64,000 bases of DNA from Panacagrimonas sp052389915 (GTDB lineage Bacteria; Pseudomonadota; Gammaproteobacteria; Nevskiales; Nevskiaceae): contig JBQTHL010000006.1 of NCBI GenBank assembly GCA_052389915.1, forward strand, positions 115,648 through 179,647, given 5' to 3'. Positions within the stretch are counted from its first letter, which is position 1. Each line of letters starts with the position of its first letter. The position numbers and the translations under genes were made by a program. The notes below the pieces were generated by a model. That model saw only the letters and a program-made list of their open reading frames with translations, was not told the origin of the DNA and made no database searches. This document shows positions 7,227-15,917 of this stretch, piece after piece.

Positions 7227-8759
7227 TCACGCCATCACCACCGGAATCTTCCCAATCCTCGCCTGCCACTCCTTCGGCCCGGTGTTGTGCACGGAGGTCC
7301 CGAGCGCATCGACCGCCACCGTCACCGGCATGTCCTGCACCTCGAACTCGTAGATCGCTTCCATTCCGAGATCGGCGAAGCCAACGACTTTCGCGGCCTT
7401 GATCGCCTTGCTGACGAGGTAAGCAGCGCCGCCCACGGCCATCAGGTACGCGGCCTTGTGCTTCCTGATCGCCTCGATTCCGCTTGGGCCGCGCTCGGAC
7501 TTGCCGATCATGGCGATCAGACCGGTCTTCGCGAGCATCATCTCGGTGAAGCCGTCCCTGCGCGGCGCGGGGTTCGGGCCTGCCGGCCCGACCACCTCAT
7601 CGCGTACCGGATCGACCGGGCCGACGTAGTAGATCGTGCGATTGGTGAAATCAACCGGTAGCGTCTCGCCCCTGGCGAGCATGTCCTGGATGCGCTTGTG
7701 CGCGGCGTCGCGGCCGGTGAGCATCTTGCCGTTGAGCAGCAAGGTCTGACCCGGCTTCCAGCTTGCGACCTCGGCTCGTGTGAGCGTGTCGAGATTCACG
7801 CGGGTGGAGGTTTTGAGGTCGGCCTTCCACGTCACCTGCGGCCAGTCTTCCAGCTTCGGTGCTTCAAGCTTCGCCGGACCCGAGCCGTCGAGTTCGAAAT
7901 GCACGTGCCGTGTCGCGGCGCAGTTCGGAATCATTGCCACCGGCAGGCTCGCGGCATGGGTCGGGTAGTCGATGATCTTCACGTCGAGCACCGTGGTCAG
8001 ACCGCCCAGACCCTGCGCACCGATGCCGAGCGCGTTGACCTTCTCCAGCAGTTCGAGGCGCATCGCCTCGATCCGGGTGAGCGTCTCGCCGCGCGCCTGC
8101 TTGGCCTTGACCAGATGAATATCGACCGGCGCCATGATGGCTTCCTTGGCCATGACCGTGGCCTTCTCCGGCGTGCCGCCGATGCCGATGCCGAGGATGC
8201 CCGGCGGGCACCAGCCGGCGCCCATCGTCGGCACGGTCTTGAGCACCCAGTCCACGATGGAATCGGACGGGTTCAGGCACACCATTTTCGACTTGTTCTC
8301 GCTTCCGCCGCCCTTGGCCGCGCAGGTGATCTCGACGTGATCGCCCGGCACGATCTCGTAGTGGATCACGGCCGGCGTGTTGTCCTTGGTGTTGGTGCGC
8401 TTGCCGGCCGGATCGGCGAGCACCGAGGCGCGCAGCTTGTTGTCGGGATTCAGGTAGGCGCGGCGCACGCCCTCGTCGACCATCTCCTGCACGCTGAGCT
8501 TCGCGTCCCAGCGCACGTTCATGCCGACCTTCATGAACACCACGCAGATACCCGTGTCCTGGCAGATGGGTCGCTTGCCTTCCGCGCTCATGCGCGAGTT
8601 GGTGAGGATCTGGGCAATGGCATCTTTCGCGGCGGGTGATTCTTCGCGCTCGTAGGCCTCGCCCAGAGCCTGGATGTAGTCCAGCGGGTGGTAGTAGCTG
8701 ATGTACTGGAAGGCGTCGGCGATGGACTGGATCAGGTCGTCCTGGCGGATGGTGCTCAT
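7227..8759 (-). CDS. Fumarate hydratase, class I (single-chain, iron-sulfur)
   Basis: This 510-residue protein is the oxygen-sensitive [4Fe-4S] class I fumarase that interconverts fumarate and malate in the citric acid cycle. The N-terminal domain has GKRPICQDTGICVVF with a cluster cysteine at residue 66. Later motifs AAKGGGSENKS, CPPGILGIGIGGTPEKA and PNCAATRHVHFEL carry further expected cluster and substrate residues. The C-terminal beta domain contains GPANPAPRRDGF-like and FADLGMEAIYEFEVQDMPV sequences. Alpha and beta parts are fused, as in FumA/FumB. It is followed closely by a small membrane-protein gene. Confidence 0.95.
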   Translation of the reverse strand: MSTIRQDDLIQSIADAFQYISYYHPLDYIQALGEAYEREESPAAKDAIAQILTNSRMSAEGKRPICQDTGICVVFMKVGMNVRWDAKLSVQEMVDEGVRRAYLNPDNKLRASVLADPAGKRTNTKDNTPAVIHYEIVPGDHVEITCAAKGGGSENKSKMVCLNPSDSIVDWVLKTVPTMGAGWCPPGILGIGIGGTPEKATVMAKEAIMAPVDIHLVKAKQARGETLTRIEAMRLELLEKVNALGIGAQGLGGLTTVLDVKIIDYPTHAASLPVAMIPNCAATRHVHFELDGSGPAKLEAPKLEDWPQVTWKADLKTSTRVNLDTLTRAEVASWKPGQTLLLNGKMLTGRDAAHKRIQDMLARGETLPVDFTNRTIYYVGPVDPVRDEVVGPAGPNPAPRRDGFTEMMLAKTGLIAMIGKSERGPSGIEAIRKHKAAYLMAVGGAAYLVSKAIKAAKVVGFADLGMEAIYEFEVQDMPVTVAVDALGTSVHNTGPKEWQARIGKIPVVMA

Positions 8760-9000
8760 GGCTTAGGACCGGGTGGCTTGAGGTGGCGGATTATCGCGCA
8801 TCGATCCGAATGGGGCGCCAAGGCCGCATTTGCGGGAGCCAGCGAGACCTGCGTCACGCCCGCGATGCGATTTCACGATTTTTCGATTGAATCCGGAGCG
8901 GCGTCGGACTAGCTTTGGGTTGCGTCAGGGTCACACCGGCAGCACCCGCGAGCGCCGACGTAGCGCTCGCCTGTTCGAACCATGCGTGGGAGGGAGCGAG

Positions 9001-12000
9001 ATGAGCACACTAATCCGGTTCCGCGGCAGCTACGAGCGCGCCAACCGCACCCGGTTGTCGGCCGCCGCCGACACCGTCGAGATCACGCCGCGCGGCGCGC
9101 TGGTTCCAGGTGCGGCGCGCGACAGCGCTTCCGAACACGAGTGGAACGCCGACGATATCGTGCGCGTGGAGTTGCAGAACGGCTTCGTGCTGTGGACGCG
9201 CGCCGACGACCTGCAGCGCGAGCACGGCAGGCCCAGCATCGCCCGCGACGGCGGACGCACCTGGGAAATCGACCTTCGTCCACGGACTGCGACGCGCGAC
9301 CGCGGCCAGCGCGGCTGGCTCGGCCTGGGCATCAAGGTGCTGGAATTCTTCGGGGTGGACCTGAAAGGCAAGGCTGCCGCTGCGCTCGGCAGCAAGCTCG
9401 AGGAAAAACGCCTGGGCAACAAGCCCGGCCTGTACCGGGCGACGCTCGACGACAGGCTTCAGCTCACCGTCGTGGCAGACCCCGTACTCCCCGCCGGCAA
9501 CGGGCCGCTGCTGCTGTTCGTTCACGGCACCGGTTCGAGCACCAGCGGCGGCTTCGGCCAGTTGTGGGATGCGAAGAACGAGGTCGCGGCCGGCGGGCGC
9601 AGGAAACTCAAGGAACTTTACGGCGACCGCGTCTATGCGCTCGAACACCGCTCGCTGACGGAAAGCCCGATCCAGAACGCGCTGGATCTCGCGCAGCGCC
9701 TGCCCGACAACGCCGAACTTCACCTGGTCACGCATTCGCGCGGCGGCCTGGTCGGCGAACTGCTGTGCCTGGCGGAACGCGACCGCACGCGGAACGCGAT
9801 CGACGAAGAGACGATCAAGACGCTGTTCGGCGCGGACCGCACGCTGGCCGAATCCATCGGCCTGGGACCACTGGACTCCAGGCAGGCCAAGGAGCGCGAC
9901 GAGGCGTACGAGGAGGACCGCAAGCGCCTGCTCGCGCTGGTCGAGGTGCTGGATCGGAAGAGCATCCGCGTGCGCCGCTTCGTGCGGGTGGCCTGCCCGG
10001 CCGCCGGCACGACGCTCGCGTCGGGCCGACTCGACCGCTGGCTGTCGGTGCTGGACGCGGTCACGGGCAGCGGCCTGGTCGGCGACGCCGTCGATTTTCT
10101 GCTCGCCGTGGTCAAGGAGCGCACCGACCCACGCACCTTGCCGGGACTCGAAGCGATGATGCCCGGCTCGGCGCTGACCCGGTTCCTGCGCAGTCCGGAT
10201 CTGATCGTGTCTTCCGACCTGTCGGTGATCGCGGGCGACGTCGAAGGCGACAGCCTGTGGAGCCAGATCAAGCTGTTGGCGACCGACTGGTTCTACGGCT
10301 CGGACCATGACCTGGTGGTCAACACCGGCTCCATGTACGGCGGTATCCGGCGCACCGAAAAAGCCGCGCGCTTCGTGTTCGACCAGGGCGAGCAGGTCAC
10401 GCACTCGGCGTACTTCCGCAACGAACGCTCGGTGCGCTGGCTCATCGCCGGGCTGTTGCGCGCCGACAACACCGACGGCGGTTACCAGCCGATCGAAAGC
10501 GCCCGGTACGAGGAGCCGCGTTCGCGCGCCGCGCTGCGCCGCAGCCGCTCGGTGACCACGCCACGGCCGCTGGCGGTGGTGCTGCCCGGCACCATGGGGA
10601 GCGCGCTCGAAGCCGACGGCGATCGCGTCTGGCTGCACTATTTCAATCTGCTGCGCGGACGGCTGGAAGATCTGCGCATGGGCCGCCGCGAGGTCAGGCC
10701 GGTCGATCTTCTGGACGATTTCTATGGCCCGCTGATCGAGTATCTGGCGCGGAGCCATCGGGTCGAACTCTTTCCCTACGACTGGCGCCTGTCGGTGCGC
10801 GAAGCGGCGAAGCGACTCGCGGACAAGCTCGAAGCCTGGCTGCCGGACGCGGAGCGCAGCCGGCAACCCGTACATCTGGTCGCGCACTCCATGGGCGGCC
10901 TGGTGGTACGCGCCATGATCGCGGACCCGCAACGCGGCAACCTGCTGTGGCGAAGAATCGTGGCGATTCCCAACAGCCGGCTGATGATGCTGGGAACGCC
11001 CAACCTCGGTTCGCATGAGGCGATGCGCTGGCTCACCGGCTCCAACGCCACGCTGGCCAAGCTCAGCCTGCTCGATTTCAAGCGCGGCAGCGACGACATC
11101 ATCGACATCGTGCGTCGTTTCCCCGGCTTGCTGGAACTTCTGCCTTTCGGCAACGGCGCAACCGAATTCGGCCAGGCCGGGTTCTGGACCGACCTGAAAC
11201 GGACGCTGGGGTCCAGGTGGCGCACGGCCGAGGAGAACGAACTGTCCCAGGCACGTGAAACCTGGGCGCTGCTGCGCAGTGCGCCGCCGGAACCGCAACA
11301 CATGGTGTACGTCGCTGGATGCCAGCCCGCCACCGTGACGGGCTATGCGCTGGGCGATTTCGATCAGCCCCATCTGCGCGGACGAAAACGCCTGGAATAC
11401 GCCGCCACCGCCGAGGGCGACGGCACGGTGACCTGGGAATCCGGCCGCCTGCGCGACGTGCCGACGTGGTACGTCGAGGACACCGCGCACGATGCGCTGT
11501 GCGCGCAGACACGCGCGCTGCCGGCCTACATCGAATTGCTGACGAAGGGCAAGACCCAGCGCCTGCCGTCGGCGCCACCCCGCAACCGCAGCGGCGCCGA
11601 GGAGGTCGGGCTCTTCGCGCTGCCGCAGGTTCCGCCCACCGACGACATGCCGGACGAGCGCAGCACGCTGCGCCTGGGTTTCGGCAGCCCGCTGGGTCCG
11701 CAGCAAACCGCAGGCGTGGCCGCGCCGACGATCAAGGTCAGCGTCTGTCACGGCGACCTGGCCTACGCCCGGCACCCGGTGATGGTCGGGCACTACATGG
11801 GCGACGGCATCGTCAGCGCCGAGGCCGCACTGGACAAGCGGCTCGACGGCGTTCTGTCGCGCCGCCTTGCGCTGGGCCTGTATCCAGATCGCATCGGCAC
11901 GCACGCGCTGTTCTTCGATCCGAAGGGGGATCGCAAGCCGGCGGGCGCGGTGGTGATCGGGCTGGGCCAGGTCGGCGACCTGTCGCCCGGCCTGCTCGAA

Positions 12001-14499
12001 CGCAGCGTGCGCGATGCCCTGCTCGATTACGCGCTCAAGGTCGCGGAGTGGCCGGACGAGCGCTTCGGACCCGCCAAGGGCGTTCGTTCGGCCAAGCTGT
12101 CCTGCCTGCTGGTCGGTTCCGGCGCGGGCGGCATTCCGGTGCGGGATTCCATCGACGCCATCCTGCGCGGCGGCGTCGCCGCGAACACCCGCCTGGTCGA
12201 TTCCGGACTGGACGGACGCGTGCTGATCGCCGAGATCGAGCTCCTGGAACTGTTCGAGCACGTTGCCATCGAGGCGGTCGATGCACTGGACGCCGCGCTG
12301 CGCGACGGCGAGTTGGCGGTGGCCATCGACTGCCCGCCCGAGGCACGCGTGGTGCAGTCCTGCCCTGGCCGCATGCGACGTGTGCGGGTGGACGCCGAGG
12401 ACGACTGGTGGCAGCGCCTGGAGATCGTCGAGGACGAGGCCGGCGACCGCCTGCGCTTCGTTGCTTCCACCGATCGCGCGCGTGCCGAGGAGACCCTTGC
12501 CACCGGCCAGTTACAGTTGGCGCAGAGCTTCGTGGCGCAGGCCTCGCAATCCACCACGGCCAGCTCGGAGACGGCCAAGACCCTGTTCGAGATGCTGCTG
12601 CCCAACCGGCTGCGCGAACTGGCGCCCAAGCAGGGCAATATGGTGCTGCTGGTCGATGCGCTGTCCGCGCGTTTCCCCTGGGAACTGCTGGAAGATCGCT
12701 GGAGCCAGCAGAACCGGCCGCTGGCGGTGGCCAACGGCATGGTGCGTCAGCTCAGAACCCCGCGCTTCCGCGAGCACCCGGCGCACGCCATCGACGCCAA
12801 TGCCTTCGTGGTCGGCAATCCGGACCTGTCCGGCTGGGAGGACCGGTTCTCGGACCTGCCGGGTGCGCGCGACGAGGCGCAGCGCGTGGCCGCATTGCTC
12901 GGCGCTTGCGGCTATTCGGTACTCGACAGCATCGACCGGCGAGTCCCCGACATTCTCGACGGCCTGCACAAGAAGCCCTGGCGAATTCTCCATCTGGCAG
13001 GCCACGGCGAGCACGACTTCCCGGTGAGCGAGGAGGAGTGGGACGCGCGCAAGGCCTGCGGCCTGTGCGGTCAGGATATGAAGCGCGACAAGCGCACGCT
13101 GTCCGGCATGGTGATCGGCAGGAACGCCTTCCTCACGCCTGGCGATGTCGCGCAGATGCGCTGGGTGCCGGAACTGGTGTTCGTGAATTGCTGCCACCTC
13201 GGCAAAACCCGATCCGACCGCGCTACCGCGCGCGGCCCGCTGGCGGCCAATCTCGCGGTGCAATTCATCGAGATGGGCGTCAAGGCCGTGGTGGCCGCCG
13301 GCTGGGCGGTGGACGACGCGGCCGCCAGCGCCTTTGCGGAAAGTTTCTACGGCCATCTGCTCAAGAACGACTACAGCTTCGGCGAGGCGGTGCAGGCGGC
13401 ACGCGAGGAAACCTGGATGCGTTTCCCGAGCGTCAACACCTGGGGCGCGTACCAGTGCTACGGCGATCCCTCGTTCCGTTTGCGTGGACAGGGTTTGTCG
13501 CCGCCCAGGCCGCCGCGCAGCCTGCGCGCGCCGGTGGAGCTGGTGGCCGAGCTGGAGAATTACGCCGAGTCGATCAAGGTGGAGAGCCGCGAACGCAACG
13601 AGGACGAAGAGACCCTGGCGAGGCTGCGCCGGGGTATCGAACAGCGTCTTGCCGGAGTGCCGTCCGCGCATCGCGAGGCCTGGCTGAAGCGCGCGGACGT
13701 GGCGGCCGCCATCGGATTCGCCTGGGGCGAAACCGGCGCCTTTCACGAGGCCTTGCGCTGGCTCGACATTGCGGTGGCGGCCGATCAGGGCGACTGCCCG
13801 GTTCGCGCCGTGGAGCAGAGCGCGAACTTCCGCGCGCGGCTGGCCTATCAGGAGTGGGCCGAGCTGCGCGAGCAGCCGGGCGCGGACCTGAAAACATATC
13901 GCGGAGACATCGCGGAACGGATCGAGGCGTCCATCCGCGAAATCGACTCGCTGTGCGAACGGGCGCCGACACCCGAGCGTCTCAACGTCCTCGGCAGCGC
14001 ATACAAGCGGCTGGCCGCGGTACAGGCCGGCGCGGCGGCGCAGGAACCGCGCTTCAACGCGCTGAAGAACATGGCCGACGCCTATCGCAGGGCGTGGAAG
14101 CTGGGCGAGGAAAGCGACGCCTACCCGTTCAACAACTGGGCGGTGGCGATCCTTCTGGCCGCGCCGCTCGATCCTGCCGGCGAGCCGGTCCCGCCGGAAC
14201 TGGAAAGCGAATGCCGGCGCGTGCTGGACACAGCGAAAAGGCGCGACGAGCAAAAACCCGACCTGTGGAATGCCACTGCTCTGGGCGACGGCGGCCTGGT
14301 CCTGATGCTGCTGCCCGGCCGCTCGCGGTCGCGCAAGAACGAGATCGAGGGCATCGTCGAGGCCTATCGCACGGCGCTGGCGCGCGGCGCCAGCCCGCGC
14401 CAACTGGATTCGATCCGCCAGCATCTCGATTTCCTGATCGACCTCTGGCCCGCAGGGCCGCAGCGGACCGCGCTGCGTTCCGTCCGCGAAGCGATCTAG
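9001..14499 (+). CDS. Giant fusion: two alpha/beta-hydrolase domains, CHAT caspase-like protease, helical repeats
   Basis: The ATG at 9001 is preferred over earlier in-frame codons because GGGAGGGAGCGAG precedes it; this gives 1832 residues. First hydrolase: LLLFVHGTGSSTSGG near residue 172 and the nucleophile motif THSRGG with Ser246. Second hydrolase, LCAT/lipase-like: VVLPGTMGSALE near 525 and AHSMGG with Ser630. A middle section near 980 (GAVVIGLGQVGDLSPG) loosely recalls the M17 aminopeptidase N-terminal domain. The CHAT domain spans about 1200-1500, with the catalytic His in HLAGHGEH (H1335) and Cys in FVNCCHLG (C1398). It ends with the typical CYGDPSFRL. The last 300 residues are helical and TPR-like. 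No signal peptide is present, so it is probably cytoplasmic. It is the first gene of a pair with the M15-like gene nine bases downstream. The substrate is unknown; a lipase/protease effector in defence or cell lysis is one hypothesis. Confidence 0.88.
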   Translation: MSTLIRFRGSYERANRTRLSAAADTVEITPRGALVPGAARDSASEHEWNADDIVRVELQNGFVLWTRADDLQREHGRPSIARDGGRTWEIDLRPRTATRDRGQRGWLGLGIKVLEFFGVDLKGKAAAALGSKLEEKRLGNKPGLYRATLDDRLQLTVVADPVLPAGNGPLLLFVHGTGSSTSGGFGQLWDAKNEVAAGGRRKLKELYGDRVYALEHRSLTESPIQNALDLAQRLPDNAELHLVTHSRGGLVGELLCLAERDRTRNAIDEETIKTLFGADRTLAESIGLGPLDSRQAKERDEAYEEDRKRLLALVEVLDRKSIRVRRFVRVACPAAGTTLASGRLDRWLSVLDAVTGSGLVGDAVDFLLAVVKERTDPRTLPGLEAMMPGSALTRFLRSPDLIVSSDLSVIAGDVEGDSLWSQIKLLATDWFYGSDHDLVVNTGSMYGGIRRTEKAARFVFDQGEQVTHSAYFRNERSVRWLIAGLLRADNTDGGYQPIESARYEEPRSRAALRRSRSVTTPRPLAVVLPGTMGSALEADGDRVWLHYFNLLRGRLEDLRMGRREVRPVDLLDDFYGPLIEYLARSHRVELFPYDWRLSVREAAKRLADKLEAWLPDAERSRQPVHLVAHSMGGLVVRAMIADPQRGNLLWRRIVAIPNSRLMMLGTPNLGSHEAMRWLTGSNATLAKLSLLDFKRGSDDIIDIVRRFPGLLELLPFGNGATEFGQAGFWTDLKRTLGSRWRTAEENELSQARETWALLRSAPPEPQHMVYVAGCQPATVTGYALGDFDQPHLRGRKRLEYAATAEGDGTVTWESGRLRDVPTWYVEDTAHDALCAQTRALPAYIELLTKGKTQRLPSAPPRNRSGAEEVGLFALPQVPPTDDMPDERSTLRLGFGSPLGPQQTAGVAAPTIKVSVCHGDLAYARHPVMVGHYMGDGIVSAEAALDKRLDGVLSRRLALGLYPDRIGTHALFFDPKGDRKPAGAVVIGLGQVGDLSPGLLERSVRDALLDYALKVAEWPDERFGPAKGVRSAKLSCLLVGSGAGGIPVRDSIDAILRGGVAANTRLVDSGLDGRVLIAEIELLELFEHVAIEAVDALDAALRDGELAVAIDCPPEARVVQSCPGRMRRVRVDAEDDWWQRLEIVEDEAGDRLRFVASTDRARAEETLATGQLQLAQSFVAQASQSTTASSETAKTLFEMLLPNRLRELAPKQGNMVLLVDALSARFPWELLEDRWSQQNRPLAVANGMVRQLRTPRFREHPAHAIDANAFVVGNPDLSGWEDRFSDLPGARDEAQRVAALLGACGYSVLDSIDRRVPDILDGLHKKPWRILHLAGHGEHDFPVSEEEWDARKACGLCGQDMKRDKRTLSGMVIGRNAFLTPGDVAQMRWVPELVFVNCCHLGKTRSDRATARGPLAANLAVQFIEMGVKAVVAAGWAVDDAAASAFAESFYGHLLKNDYSFGEAVQAAREETWMRFPSVNTWGAYQCYGDPSFRLRGQGLSPPRPPRSLRAPVELVAELENYAESIKVESRERNEDEETLARLRRGIEQRLAGVPSAHREAWLKRADVAAAIGFAWGETGAFHEALRWLDIAVAADQGDCPVRAVEQSANFRARLAYQEWAELREQPGADLKTYRGDIAERIEASIREIDSLCERAPTPERLNVLGSAYKRLAAVQAGAAAQEPRFNALKNMADAYRRAWKLGEESDAYPFNNWAVAILLAAPLDPAGEPVPPELESECRRVLDTAKRRDEQKPDLWNATALGDGGLVLMLLPGRSRSRKNEIEGIVEAYRTALARGASPRQLDSIRQHLDFLIDLWPAGPQRTALRSVREAI

Positions 14500-14508
14500 G
14501 GAGACAGC

Positions 14509-15087
14509 ATGACCGACCGAACCCGAGACGCGCTGGACACGTTCTTCCTGGGCCAGCTCGATCCGCAGGATCTGATCGCGCCCAACTTCCGCATCTACGA
14601 GCTGACCCGGTCCGAGCTGGCCGGCCGGCTCGGCGTGAACAACGCGTTTCCGGGCAACGCGGAACTGCGCGCTGCGATCCATCTGGCGCGCAACATCCTG
14701 CAACCGATTCGCGACGAGTTCGGCCGCTTCACGCCCAACAGCGTGTTTCGCAGCCAGGCGCTGGAACGCGCGCTCAAGAACAAGGCCGCGAGCTGGATCA
14801 GCACCAGCCAGCACTGCCTGGGTTGCGCCTGCGACGTCGAAGTGCCCGGTCTCAGCACCCTGAAACTGGCGCAGTGGGCGGCCACCGACGGCAAGCTGCC
14901 GCAGGGCTACGACCAGATCATCTGCGAGTGCTTCGACCCGCGCGAAGGACCCAACTCCGGCTGGGTCCACATCTCGCTGCTGCCCCCAGGGCACGGCGAG
15001 AACCGCCGCAACAAGCTCAGCTACATCCGCGATCCGGCAACGCAGCGCTGCGTCTACGTCAACGGCCTGAGAGAAAGCGTGAGCTGA
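14509..15087 (+). CDS. M15-family (D-Ala-D-Ala carboxypeptidase/endolysin-like) metallopeptidase domain protein
   Basis: This 192-residue protein carries the M15A zinc motif S-x-H-x-x-G-x-A-x-D as S100, H102, G105, A107 and D109 (in STSQHCLGCACDVEV), and the second zinc histidine H154 in GWVHISL. This is the peptidoglycan-cleaving fold of phage endolysins and VanX-type enzymes. The N-terminal region has NFRIYELTRSE, resembling the usual entry of such domains. No signal peptide is seen, so it would need lysis or a dedicated route to reach peptidoglycan. It begins nine bases after the CHAT fusion with its own AGGGAGA ribosome site, so the two are almost certainly one operon. Confidence 0.8.
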   Translation: MTDRTRDALDTFFLGQLDPQDLIAPNFRIYELTRSELAGRLGVNNAFPGNAELRAAIHLARNILQPIRDEFGRFTPNSVFRSQALERALKNKAASWISTSQHCLGCACDVEVPGLSTLKLAQWAATDGKLPQGYDQIICECFDPREGPNSGWVHISLLPPGHGENRRNKLSYIRDPATQRCVYVNGLRESVS

Positions 15088-15104
15088 TCCGAACACCGGC
15101 TGTC

Positions 15105-15133
15105 GCGAGGTTCGACATGTAACGCGAGGTAAC
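15105..15133. promoter_or_regulatory. Direct repeats in OmpR-type spacing upstream of the response regulator
   Basis: GTAAC occurs at 15119-15123 and 15129-15133, a 10-base period, and GCGAGGT occurs at 15105-15111 and 15124-15130. OmpR/PhoB-class regulators bind tandem half-sites spaced by about one helical turn. The site lies 53-81 bases before the regulator ATG, so autoregulation is plausible. Confidence 0.4.
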
Positions 15134-15185
15134 AAGCAGCAACCGTGCGGAACTTGCGCAGGCCGTTCGCGGACTATCGAGCGCA

Positions 15186-15917
15186 ATGATCAGCGCCGCG
15201 CCCATCGAAACCCCGCCCCACATCGTTGTCGTGGACGACGACCCGCAGATCCGCGATCTGCTGGGTCAGGTGCTGGAGCGGTACGGATTTCGCGCCACCT
15301 CGGTCGGCTCAGGCGCAGGCTTGTGGCCGGCGATGCGACAGTGTCCGGTCGACCTGGTGGTGCTGGACCTGATGTTGCCGGGCGTGGACGGCTTGGCGCT
15401 GTGCCGCGAGCTGCGCATCCGTTCCACCGTTCCCGTCATCATGCTTACCGCGCGCGCCGAGGCGGTTGACCGCATCGTGGGACTGGAAGTGGGCGCCGAC
15501 GATTACGTGGGCAAGCCCTTCGATCCGCGTGAACTGATCGCGCGCATCCGCACGGTGCTGCGCCGCGTGCCGGCGGGCGCCAACGCGCCGGCCAAGCCGC
15601 GCAGTTACGGCTTCGAAGGCTGGACCCTGGACCTCACCCGCCGCGAGTTGCGCAATCCGGCGCAGGCAGTGGTGCCGCTGTCCAGTCTCGAATACCGCCT
15701 TCTGGAACTGCTGCTAGCGTCGGGCAGCGAAATCCTGACGCGTGATCGCATCATGGAAGCGGTCGCGGGGCGGCCGGTGGACCCGTTCGAGAGGCGCATC
15801 GACATCGCGATTTCGCGTCTGCGCAATCGCATCGGCGACGGCGGTCGCGAACCGCGGCTGATCAAGACCGTGCGCAACCGCGGCTACGTATTCGCCGTCG
15901 AGGTGGAACGCCGATGA
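15186..15917 (+). CDS. OmpR-family response regulator
   Basis: This 243-residue regulator has a receiver domain at residues 12-125 with the acidic pocket VVDDDP, the phosphorylation site D61 in VVLDLMLPG, and the conserved lysine in VGKPFDPRELIARI. A winged-helix DNA-binding domain at about residues 145-240 ends in RLIKTVRNRGYVFAVEV. Its stop overlaps the start of the histidine kinase gene (ATGA), so the two form a cognate pair. Tandem direct repeats upstream suggest autoregulation. The signal and target genes are not shown by the sequence; nearest candidates are the envelope lipoprotein genes downstream and the CHAT operon upstream. Confidence 0.93.
   Translation: MISAAPIETPPHIVVVDDDPQIRDLLGQVLERYGFRATSVGSGAGLWPAMRQCPVDLVVLDLMLPGVDGLALCRELRIRSTVPVIMLTARAEAVDRIVGLEVGADDYVGKPFDPRELIARIRTVLRRVPAGANAPAKPRSYGFEGWTLDLTRRELRNPAQAVVPLSSLEYRLLELLLASGSEILTRDRIMEAVAGRPVDPFERRIDIAISRLRNRIGDGGREPRLIKTVRNRGYVFAVEVERR

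Noticed and set aside
9010..12261. Long open frame of 1083 codons on the minus strand opposite the CHAT fusion
   Set aside because: Its translation has no recognisable motif and the opposite strand has clear catalytic motifs throughout; such antisense frames are common in GC-rich coding DNA.
11319..15122. 1267-codon plus-strand frame offset inside the CHAT fusion
   Set aside because: It is Arg/Ala/Gly-rich with no domain pattern and is a codon-position shadow of the true gene.
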